Part shown: positions 1 to 5,975 of the stretch, one piece after another | Layout: the number at the start of each line of letters is the position of its first letter | How positions within the stretch are numbered: position 1 is the first letter of the stretch | NCBI GenBank assembly: GCA_944390185.1 | Contig: CALXPA010000038.1 | Coordinates: forward strand, 1 to 8,045 | DNA length: 8,045 bases | Origin: an uncultured Alphaproteobacteria bacterium | GTDB lineage: Bacteria > Pseudomonadota > Alphaproteobacteria > Rs-D84 | Reading direction: 5' to 3' | Position numbers and translations under genes: made by a program | The notes under the pieces: generated by a model | The model's database searches: none | Told to the model about the DNA's origin: nothing | Seen by the model: only the letters and a program-made list of their open reading frames with translations

Positions 1-201
1 TAGAATATAAATTCCAGGACGATGATTATAACAGCACGCGATACATGTCGTTTTCTATTCCCGTCCCGGCGGGGTGCCCCCACCAGAACCGTACCGTCAT
101 GCGCCACGCAGATGCCACCGCCCCCGCGCAATGCAGTTTATAAAAGAACATAATTTGGTTTCTAAGTCCCGAATTCCAATTTCCATTGGCGTTCAGCCCC
201 G
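1..201 (-). other. Unassigned transcribed region after the promoter at 202-230
   Basis: No RNA family or protein is recognised here. Reading on the minus strand, an ATG at 186, about 9 nt after the predicted transcription start and without a ribosome binding site, opens a 29-codon frame ending at 97. A second frame is open from about 131 to the window edge, without an ATG, and encodes a stretch with VAHDGTVLVGAP and then a hydrophobic AVIIIVLEFIF. The two would join if one G were removed from the GGGGG run at 121-125. An extended -10 (TGTTATAAT) lies near 29-37 with no good -35. Options are a structured RNA, a leader, or the frameshifted start of a gene cut by the window edge. Confidence 0.3.
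66..86 (-). other. Strong GC-rich hairpin in the unassigned left end
   Basis: A 9-bp stem (with two G-U pairs on the minus-strand RNA) closes a 3-nt GCA loop. On the minus strand it is not followed by a U-run, so it is not a standard terminator; it lies about 110 nt downstream of the predicted start of the transcript from the promoter at 202-230. It could be part of a structured RNA or leader, or simply a GC-rich stretch of coding sequence. Confidence 0.4.
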
Positions 202-230
202 ATTATACCCGTATGTTATATTATTATCAA
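202..230 (-). promoter_or_regulatory. Sigma70-type promoter reading out of the window
   Basis: On the minus strand TTGATA (225-230) and TATAAT (202-207) are separated by the ideal 17 nt. It lies 17 nt after the stop of the 261-aa secreted protein gene and points towards position 1. The predicted start of transcription is near 195. It marks the beginning of a new transcription unit whose product is not identifiable from this window. Confidence 0.65.
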
Positions 231-247
231 GGATAAAATACCCATTC

Positions 248-1033
248 TTAGAATGCATATGGTTTGGCACGGAAATTCTCGCGCGCTTGCTGGACATTGC
301 GGGCCATATCAGATGCGTTACGCCCATTGTCCACCAGGTCCAGCGACCCATAATACGCCGTCATCATTGGATCGTACGCGTTATTTGTTGATATCCATTT
401 GTCCGTCCCAGAATTCGGCGCACCATATTTGTCCAGAACACCCTGCCAGAATGCCAGAATCTTTTTTTCGCGTTGGTCTGCGAATTTTTCGTGGTCACCT
501 TCAACCTCGTTCACGTCGTTGTTATACAGCACGCGCCACACGACATTATCACTGGCGTTACTGGTGAAATAGACGACGATTGTTTCACCCGTATTTTCCC
601 GCACCAGATGTAATTCTGATGCATACAACAGGCCACGATCCCGCGCCAATGTTTTTATACACTGGTCCAATTCGGCCGGCGCATAGATACCCTGTTGCCG
701 ACATTCGTAATCCAGATTGTATTTCCAATCTTTTTGAATAGAATAAATAATACTGTCTTTTTCGCGCGGGCTGTACAATCCCTTGATTTTAAAGAACAAT
801 GTTTCCACATCGTCAAATGACATCCCCAGCATAATCCCGGCGATATCAAAATTATTTACCGTGATTGGATCGGCACCTTGGTTTAAACTGACCGATTCCG
901 CGTTCAGATCTGTATCGCCACTTTCGGTTATGGCAAAGTTATCAAAGTCAAATTCGTCTGTGGCGGCGCAGACTGGCATGGCAATCGCCATTGACAATAA
1001 TATCGGTAAAAAACACATCCCAATACGCATCAT
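248..1033 (-). CDS. Secreted periplasmic protein of unknown function
   Basis: I do not recognise this 261-aa protein. It has a signal peptide (Arg3, hydrophobic 5-20, Ala-X-Ala-like site VCA at 21-23), so the mature form of about 238 aa starts ATDEF in the periplasm or outer membrane. An acidic low-complexity start (24-55) is followed by FDIAGIMLGMSFDDVETLF (62-80), a pattern of glycine-turn then helix seen in several periplasmic proteins with BamE/SmpA-like alpha-beta-beta units. A later WQGVLDKYGAP (196-206) resembles the helix and KYGxP turn of a second such unit. Cys111 and Cys125 could pair. The start at 1033 overlaps the previous stop as TGATG and has AAGGA 5 nt upstream (1039-1043); ATG at 1030 is almost as good. 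It is the last gene of the VirB7/VirB8-like unit, which suggests a role in the same envelope complex. No terminator is clear after its stop. Confidence 0.8.
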   Translation of the reverse strand: MMRIGMCFLPILLSMAIAMPVCAATDEFDFDNFAITESGDTDLNAESVSLNQGADPITVNNFDIAGIMLGMSFDDVETLFFKIKGLYSPREKDSIIYSIQKDWKYNLDYECRQQGIYAPAELDQCIKTLARDRGLLYASELHLVRENTGETIVVYFTSNASDNVVWRVLYNNDVNEVEGDHEKFADQREKKILAFWQGVLDKYGAPNSGTDKWISTNNAYDPMMTAYYGSLDLVDNGRNASDMARNVQQARENFRAKPYAF

Positions 1034-1674
1034 CACAGTCCTTGGATTTCAGTTACAGTGAATTGAAATACGGCCGCTGGGTCACCACCACGTTCCAAAT
1101 AATCGTGCAATTTGTCAATATCGACCATCTGGCGCATGGTGGGCGCATATTCAATTTTCATATACATTGTACCACGACTGACCGTTGGCACAACACTAAA
1201 ATCATTTGGCGTCGTCCATGTCACCAGTTCATAGTTCACCACCCAATACTGGCCATCCTGGGGGCGATAGACATCATCAATCACGTGTGCGATGCGCATA
1301 GACCTGTCATCGGCCAGTTTTTGTATAACCGGTGCCTGGGTCTGGGCCCATTCATCAAACACCGCCGGGGCAGACATTCGGTACAGAACACTGGCGGGAC
1401 GCATACGACTGGCGATATTTTCTGGGTCGGGCACGGCATAGAAATATTCCGCCACGTATCGCCGCACCAGCATGTTCAAGAATCCAGAATCCCCGATCTC
1501 GGCCGCGGTCAATGGCGTCCCAGGCCGTTGGTCAGACATGTTATTCGGCTGAAAGAAATACGGCACAATCTGTTGCGTGCGGCCGGCATCAAATATTGCA
1601 CCCGTGACATATATGGCGCCCCCAACCAGCCCCAATAATACAACACTTGATAAAAATACAATCAGCTTCTTCAT
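1033..1674 (-). CDS. Second VirB8-like membrane-anchored periplasmic protein
   Basis: The 213-aa protein begins with a Lys-Lys pair and one hydrophobic helix (about residues 4-26), with no cleavage site I would trust, so it is probably anchored in the inner membrane with a periplasmic domain of about 185 aa. Its outline follows the VirB8/NTF2-like pattern: an early helical pair with MLVRRYVAEYFY (68-79), central strands VIDDVY (131-136) and YWVVNYELVTW (143-153), a further strand with GTMYMKIEY (168-176), and a C-terminal FQFTVTEIQ (203-211) in the place of the VirB8 GFQVTDY strand. Identity to the neighbouring VirB8-like protein is low, so paralogy is an inference. It has no cysteine, unlike the other proteins of the islet. 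ATG at 1674 is preferred because it overlaps the upstream stop as TGATG; a TTG one codon earlier is possible. The ribosome binding site is weak, which points to translational coupling. Confidence 0.6.
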   Translation of the reverse strand: MKKLIVFLSSVVLLGLVGGAIYVTGAIFDAGRTQQIVPYFFQPNNMSDQRPGTPLTAAEIGDSGFLNMLVRRYVAEYFYAVPDPENIASRMRPASVLYRMSAPAVFDEWAQTQAPVIQKLADDRSMRIAHVIDDVYRPQDGQYWVVNYELVTWTTPNDFSVVPTVSRGTMYMKIEYAPTMRQMVDIDKLHDYLERGGDPAAVFQFTVTEIQGL

Positions 1675-2372
1675 CAATTTATCTTGTATGCGTTAAAGTC
1701 CGCGACATAGTACCCCAGTGTTTGTGGATACCGTTCCATGTTGCGGGCAACCTTGGCAAATGCGACAATATTCATTTGGCCATTCGTATTCGACTGTATC
1801 GTCGCCGTCATCCGCCATGTTCCGCCATTTTCGTGGATTTCGCCGGCGGGTTCAATCAGTATCTGGGCCCGGTCGATTACCCATCGTTCGCCCACGGTGC
1901 GGCGCGATTGATAATCTGGGATAACATTGTACGTAAATTCTGTGAACAGATTTTCCCCCGTGATACAGTACAATGCGCACGTCAAATCGCCATATGGGCG
2001 TACATCGTTAACACAGTCTGTGTTCCGGTCACACGTCTGCCATGTGCGGGTGTTTTCATCATCGTTATCAGATATGGTAAACCACGCCATCGCAAAGTTG
2101 CCCAACACAGATTCCTGTAATGATTCCAGCGCAGTATATTCTATGGGGCCATTATTGTGCGAATGGTCCAGTGTTTGCCACTGGCCCGTCAGACCGTCGA
2201 TTGTGACGATAAACGGATCAATCCGCTGGGACCGGGTTGCCCACAGCAACATCGCGCACATGAATATGACCAACAAAAACATCACGCACGACGCAATCGC
2301 CATGGCGCGGGAAATCATCACCGAACGTCCCGCCGGGAATGCGGGCGTGTCAAAATCATCTGGATAATTCAA
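1674..2372 (-). CDS. virB8: VirB8-like type IV secretion inner-membrane protein
   Basis: The 232-aa protein has a short N-terminal cytoplasmic part, one membrane helix (about residues 23-46) and a periplasmic domain. The sequence after the helix, PFIVTIDGLTGQ (53-64), matches the VirB8 strand written as PYVVxVDxxTG in the family, and the C-terminal GYYVADFNAY (220-229) matches the GFQVTDY-like last strand. VirB8 proteins are bitopic scaffold subunits of the inner-membrane complex with an NTF2-like periplasmic fold. A feature not usual in the family is a cysteine-rich stretch with Cys114, 120, 132 and 136, which could carry two disulphides. TTG at 2372 is the proposed start because a GGGGGG ribosome binding site lies 8 nt upstream (2381-2386) and no in-frame ATG precedes it; the fallback is ATG at residue 19, which would still keep the helix. 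It follows the VirB7-like gene by 33 nt and overlaps the next gene as TGATG. Confidence 0.75.
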   Translation of the reverse strand: MNYPDDFDTPAFPAGRSVMISRAMAIASCVMFLLVIFMCAMLLWATRSQRIDPFIVTIDGLTGQWQTLDHSHNNGPIEYTALESLQESVLGNFAMAWFTISDNDDENTRTWQTCDRNTDCVNDVRPYGDLTCALYCITGENLFTEFTYNVIPDYQSRRTVGERWVIDRAQILIEPAGEIHENGGTWRMTATIQSNTNGQMNIVAFAKVARNMERYPQTLGYYVADFNAYKIN

Positions 2373-2380
2373 TGGCGTAT

Positions 2381-2386
2381 CCCCCC
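2381..2386 (-). promoter_or_regulatory. Ribosome binding site supporting a TTG start of the VirB8-like gene
   Basis: GGGGGG on the minus strand lies 8 nt before the TTG at 2372. In-frame sequence upstream contains no ATG before the stop of the previous gene, so this site is the main argument for the TTG start over the ATG 18 codons downstream. Confidence 0.55.
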
Positions 2387-2405
2387 GACACCGATGGACT
2401 GGAAA

Positions 2406-2552
2406 TTATGCCTGGTACACCATGATGCAGGCGCACGGGCTTAATTTCAGTTCATTGTTATCATATCCGACACCCACGGGTTCACGATCATAGACCTGGC
2501 CACATCCCGCCAATGCCAATGCAACAAACAAACCTAGTAAAACTTTCTTCAT
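2406..2552 (-). CDS. 48-aa lipoprotein, probable VirB7-like T4SS subunit
   Basis: This small gene encodes a 48-aa prolipoprotein. Residues 1-16 are a lipoprotein signal (MKK, hydrophobic core) ending in the lipobox LAGC with Cys17 as the lipidated residue; the next residue is Gly, so there is no inner-membrane retention Asp and an outer-membrane location is likely. The mature part of about 32 aa ends with SPCAC (Cys40 and Cys42) followed by six residues. Small lipoproteins of this size encoded just before virB8 are VirB7 in type IV secretion systems, where VirB7 binds VirB9 and in some cases forms a disulphide with it. A strong ribosome binding site, AAGGGGG, lies 6 nt before the ATG (2559-2565), and a promoter lies at 2576-2605. 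The assignment rests on size, lipobox and neighbour, not on sequence identity; another short lipoprotein family is possible. That the gene is real is well supported. Confidence 0.8.
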   Translation of the reverse strand: MKKVLLGLFVALALAGCGQVYDREPVGVGYDNNELKLSPCACIMVYQA

Positions 2553-2575
2553 CACTTTCCCCCTTGGATACCACG

Positions 2576-2605
2576 ATTATACGAAAAATTCTGTAAACTG
2601 GTCAA
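2576..2605 (-). promoter_or_regulatory. Sigma70-type promoter of the VirB7/VirB8-like unit
   Basis: On the minus strand TTGACC (2600-2605) and TATAAT (2576-2581) are separated by 18 nt. The -10 is perfect and the -35 matches 5 of 6 bases. Predicted transcription starts near 2569, leaving a 5' UTR of about 17 nt that holds only the ribosome binding site of the 48-aa lipoprotein gene. It separates the secretion-type islet from the bamA operon. Confidence 0.75.
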
Positions 2606-2631
2606 GATATAAAAACACTAAAATTGTGTTT
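2606..2631 (-). terminator. Possible weak intrinsic terminator overlapping the bamA stop
   Basis: On the minus strand AAACAC (2626-2631) can pair with GTGTTT (2613-2618) around a 7-nt AT-rich loop, and the 3' side runs into a U-rich stretch. The stem has only two GC pairs and overlaps the last codons and TAG stop of bamA, so it is weak on its own. Its place just before a new promoter is what makes it worth noting. Confidence 0.3.
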
Positions 2632-4891
2632 CGAACGACAACAAGAACCGCTGTTCGCGATCATATTCGTTCATCTTCAGTGGCCATCCCCAGCTGAAAT
2701 TCATTGGGCCCATTGGCGTGTTCCAGTAAATACCCACACCGACCGACGTGCGCAAATCGCTGTCGATTTTGTTTGGGATGCCATAGAATGTGTATTCTTC
2801 TTTTGGCGGTTTGCCCAGTATACCATAATCAAAGAACACAAAGCCCTTTATCTGGTATTCGTCTGGGATAAAGATTGGGAAATTCAACTGGGTTGACCCG
2901 TTCAGTTTCCACAGTCCGCCCAACGAATACGTCGTGTACCACCAGTTACGCGACCCAACGCCCGCAATATCGAACCCGCGCAGTGATTCACCGCCCAAAA
3001 AGTACCGATACACACGGGATATATATGAATCACCAATCGCCTGTAATGCGCCGAATTCCAGCGACGAACGCAACTGCCACCGGTCATCCCAGAACTTTAC
3101 CATACCGATAATATCGGCGCTGTATCGCATATATGTTTCTGACCCGCCGAATCCGGTATATGAAACGCCCAGATTACTGACAACGCCGGTATGGGTATTT
3201 TGTTCGAAATTCGTGTCCAGGTTATAGTACCGTAAATATGTTCCTGCGGTATACAGTGTGGCATCGCGCCATCCTGTTTCGGATTGAATGTCATAGTTTT
3301 GGTCAAATGATGCCGACAGTCGCACGGTCTGGGACCAGTGATCGGTCAGTCGCCATCCCATGCGTCCCGCAATTGTCAATGAATCACGATCGTATCCAAA
3401 TCCGCCCAGTGATGAATAGTCATACATAGTATACGACACATCAAAACCCGCCGACAACGGCCGCCCAAACAGATACGGTTCGGTAAAACTGAACAACGCC
3501 TGTTTTTGATATTGGGCAATTGAACCGCGCAATTGGACAACCTGGCCACGTCCCATAAAGTTGTTTTCTGTGATACCTGCATCAACCATAAATCCATTGA
3601 TGTTTGACCACCCAAAACCACCAGACAGTTCGCCTGTGGGTTGTTCTTCGACCTGGATATCCAGATTAATCATATTCGCATCCGCGATACGATTAGGCAC
3701 CATTTTCACGTCTTTGAAATAGCGGGTGCGCATCAAGTTCTGGCGTCCTTGTTCAATTGTCTGCAGCGAAAATGGGTCGCCCGATCGCATTGGAATCAAT
3801 TGTTCAATTACAGAATCAAACGTACGAACATTGCCCAGTATGTTAATGTTATTCAGATAGATACGATTTGTTTTTTCTATCTTGAAATTCATATCAATTG
3901 TGCGCCCTTCATCATTCTTGGTTGGCACGGGTTCGACATTTATGAACGCATATCCGTGATCAGCCACCGCCCCGCGCAGGTTGGATATTGTTTCGTCAAC
4001 CAAATCGATGTTATACACATCCCCTGTATCAAACGCGATAACGTCGTACAGTTCGTCATCTGGTACGTCTGGGAACGGGTTGTCAATTGTGATTTTTCCA
4101 AAATTATACTTTTCCCCTTCGTCAATGGTAAAGACCACAGAATAATACTGCCGGTCGGGTGTAAAGACGCCATTTGCATCGGTGACCTGGATATCGACAT
4201 ATCCGTTACGCATATAAAACTGGCGCAGCATTTGTTGATCGTACAATATTCTGTCTTCGTCGAATACGTCGAATTGCGTCATAAACCGCCACCATGCGTG
4301 TTCGCGTGACAGTATTTCCCCACGCAGCGTCCGGTCACTGAATTTTTTATTTCCTTGGAAATCAATATCTGTGATATATGTCGGGTGTCCTTCGGTTATC
4401 TCATAGACGACATTAACGCGATTATCCCCCAGATCAATTTTCTTTGGTTCAATTTTTGTGCCAAAAAATCCATTGCGCTGGTATATGGTCAACATGCGCT
4501 GAACATCGGCGCCGATTACAGATTCATCGTACGAAGAACGCGCCTTCATCCGCAGTTCTTTTTTCAAATCGTCGGTATCGACTTCGTCATTCCCTTCGAT
4601 TGTGACCATGTTAACGATTGGGGCCTCGGTAATATTAATTTTCAAGACACTGCCCGACATTTGCACATTGACGCTGGAAAAATATCCACTTTCCTGCAAT
4701 CGTTTTGCAATTTGGTTGGCTGTTTCTGGGGTAACATTATCGCCGACCTTGACATCAGACAATATGCGCACAGATTCTGCATCCATACGCTGGGTTCCGT
4801 TAACGTCTATGCGTGATACTGTGGCGGAACTGGCGCCATGCGCGGCCAGCGCAGCAGTTGCGACAAAAATCAATTTATTTTTCTTTATCAT
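2618..4891 (-). CDS. bamA: Outer membrane protein assembly factor BamA
   Basis: BamA is the Omp85 core of the machine that folds beta-barrel proteins into the outer membrane. The 757-aa precursor has a signal peptide (KKNK, then a hydrophobic stretch, likely cleaved after Ala23). Five POTRA-like repeats follow at roughly 24-91, 92-170, 172-260, 262-340 and 343-417, each with the beta-alpha-alpha-beta-beta pattern and GY/GF turns. The barrel covers about 420-757. It carries the loop-6 motif as LRGF (637-640; VRGF in most proteins) in a GGESLRGF context, and ends in the terminal phenylalanine FETQF typical of outer membrane proteins. The precursor contains no cysteine. The start codon overlaps the rseP stop by 4 nt, and the position after rseP is classic. 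The usual followers skp and lpxD are not present; a new promoter and a secretion-type islet follow after 65 nt. Confidence 0.97.
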   Translation of the reverse strand: MIKKNKLIFVATAALAAHGASSATVSRIDVNGTQRMDAESVRILSDVKVGDNVTPETANQIAKRLQESGYFSSVNVQMSGSVLKINITEAPIVNMVTIEGNDEVDTDDLKKELRMKARSSYDESVIGADVQRMLTIYQRNGFFGTKIEPKKIDLGDNRVNVVYEITEGHPTYITDIDFQGNKKFSDRTLRGEILSREHAWWRFMTQFDVFDEDRILYDQQMLRQFYMRNGYVDIQVTDANGVFTPDRQYYSVVFTIDEGEKYNFGKITIDNPFPDVPDDELYDVIAFDTGDVYNIDLVDETISNLRGAVADHGYAFINVEPVPTKNDEGRTIDMNFKIEKTNRIYLNNINILGNVRTFDSVIEQLIPMRSGDPFSLQTIEQGRQNLMRTRYFKDVKMVPNRIADANMINLDIQVEEQPTGELSGGFGWSNINGFMVDAGITENNFMGRGQVVQLRGSIAQYQKQALFSFTEPYLFGRPLSAGFDVSYTMYDYSSLGGFGYDRDSLTIAGRMGWRLTDHWSQTVRLSASFDQNYDIQSETGWRDATLYTAGTYLRYYNLDTNFEQNTHTGVVSNLGVSYTGFGGSETYMRYSADIIGMVKFWDDRWQLRSSLEFGALQAIGDSYISRVYRYFLGGESLRGFDIAGVGSRNWWYTTYSLGGLWKLNGSTQLNFPIFIPDEYQIKGFVFFDYGILGKPPKEEYTFYGIPNKIDSDLRTSVGVGIYWNTPMGPMNFSWGWPLKMNEYDREQRFLLSFETQF

Positions 4892-5949
4892 CCGTTTAAT
4901 CCAAATACACGTGCTAAATCATTCCACATGGTTAACGCAAACAGCGCGATTATAAACAGCCATCCGATAATAATCGCAATTTCCATGCCGCGCCCGCCCA
5001 GTTTTCGCCGTATTATGGCCTCTATGATCAGAATCAATAAATACCCACCATCCAGCACCGGCAGTGGCAACAAATTAATCACCGCCAAGTTCACTGACAA
5101 CAGGGCGATTATAGATAACAATGCCCACAGTCCCATGGCCAACGCCTGGCCTGATACTTCGGCGATTGTGATAAATGACCCCAGTTGTTTTGATGACCGT
5201 TCGCCTGTGACAATTTGCTTTAACACCACCAGCAGAGTTCTGGACTGATAGTACGTTTCGCGTGCACCGGCATAGATTCCGTCCCAGAATCCCTTTTTAC
5301 GCAGTTCCGTTTTACTGCCATCTGCAACCAGTCCCCACCGTTCTGCTGGGGCCAATTGCACGCGTATCAAATCTGTCCCGCGCAGCAACAACACATCTGC
5401 GTTATGTGTTGATGCCAAATCCTTGGCAATAATTAATTCGCCCCAATTGGTGACAGATTCATCGTCGATTTGCATCACGATGTCACCGGGCTTTATTCCA
5501 GCATCGAATGCGACAGATTCCTGGATAACCTGGCCGACGACGGGCAATTGCACTTCGCGTGGGCGTATCATAAACATCGCCGAATATATAACCCAGGCCA
5601 GCAAAAAGTTCATTGTAACCCCGGCGGCAATAATGATGAATTGTTTCCATGCCGGCGCAGACAGATAGTGCCCCTTTTTCTTGTCCGCGGGCAGGTCAGC
5701 ATACTTTTTCCGGTCAAACATGTCTTCTTGACCATAGATGGACACATACCCCCCCAGCGGCAGACACGCAATCTTCCACATGGTGCCATGCCGGTCGTGC
5801 CACTTTACAATCGCGGGACCAAATCCAATAGAAAATGTGTTCACATGCACACCGGCCCATCGCGCCGCCAAAAAGTGCCCCAGTTCATGAACAAACACCA
5901 CAATCCCCAGGACAATCAGTAATGCAACAACGGCCAAGACTATCTGCAT
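4888..5949 (-). CDS. rseP: Site-2 zinc metalloprotease RseP/MmpA family
   Basis: This is an intramembrane protease of the inner membrane that in relatives cuts membrane-anchored anti-sigma factors or remnant signal peptides. The 353-aa protein has HELGH in the first membrane helix (His21, Glu22, His25, zinc ligands and catalytic Glu), the GFGP and LPLGGYV stretches (residues 52-55 and 63-69), one PDZ domain (about 134-205, with GIKPGDIVMQIDD), and the C-terminal NLLPLPVLDGG motif (292-302, third zinc ligand Asp300) followed by two helices. The single PDZ and this length fit the alphaproteobacterial MmpA type; the gamma enzyme of about 450 aa has two. Three starts are possible (TTG 5967, ATG 5958, ATG 5949). 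Only 5949 has a correctly placed ribosome binding site (GGGGG at 5959-5963). The stop overlaps the bamA start as ATGA. Confidence 0.95.
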   Translation of the reverse strand: MQIVLAVVALLIVLGIVVFVHELGHFLAARWAGVHVNTFSIGFGPAIVKWHDRHGTMWKIACLPLGGYVSIYGQEDMFDRKKYADLPADKKKGHYLSAPAWKQFIIIAAGVTMNFLLAWVIYSAMFMIRPREVQLPVVGQVIQESVAFDAGIKPGDIVMQIDDESVTNWGELIIAKDLASTHNADVLLLRGTDLIRVQLAPAERWGLVADGSKTELRKKGFWDGIYAGARETYYQSRTLLVVLKQIVTGERSSKQLGSFITIAEVSGQALAMGLWALLSIIALLSVNLAVINLLPLPVLDGGYLLILIIEAIIRRKLGGRGMEIAIIIGWLFIIALFALTMWNDLARVFGLNG

Positions 5950-5958
5950 GATACACAT

Positions 5959-5963
5959 CCCCC
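5959..5963 (-). promoter_or_regulatory. Ribosome binding site deciding the rseP start
   Basis: GGGGG on the minus strand lies 9 nt before ATG 5949 and directly abuts ATG 5958, so it can only serve 5949. It is a G-only version of GGAGG, pairing with the anti-Shine-Dalgarno through one G-U pair. Confidence 0.6.
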
Positions 5964-5975
5964 ACAACTACAACA

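Noticed and set aside
1..195. tmRNA or 6S RNA in the left end
   Set aside because: The GGGGCTGA start near 200 is reminiscent of tmRNA, but the conserved GATTCGAC segment, a tag frame ending in AA, and long-range pairing of the two ends are not visible.
991..1638. 215-codon open frame on the plus strand
   Set aside because: It is antisense to the 213-aa membrane protein, has a histidine- and arginine-rich composition typical of shadow frames, and has no ribosome binding site or recognisable domain.
1674..2372. DotI/IcmL (type IVB) instead of VirB8
   Set aside because: The two families share a fold, but the PFIVTIDGLTGQ strand, GYYVADFNAY ending and preceding VirB7-like lipoprotein fit VirB8 better. 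It cannot be fully excluded.
3641..4309. 222-codon open frame on the plus strand
   Set aside because: It lies fully antisense within bamA, whose POTRA reading is unambiguous.
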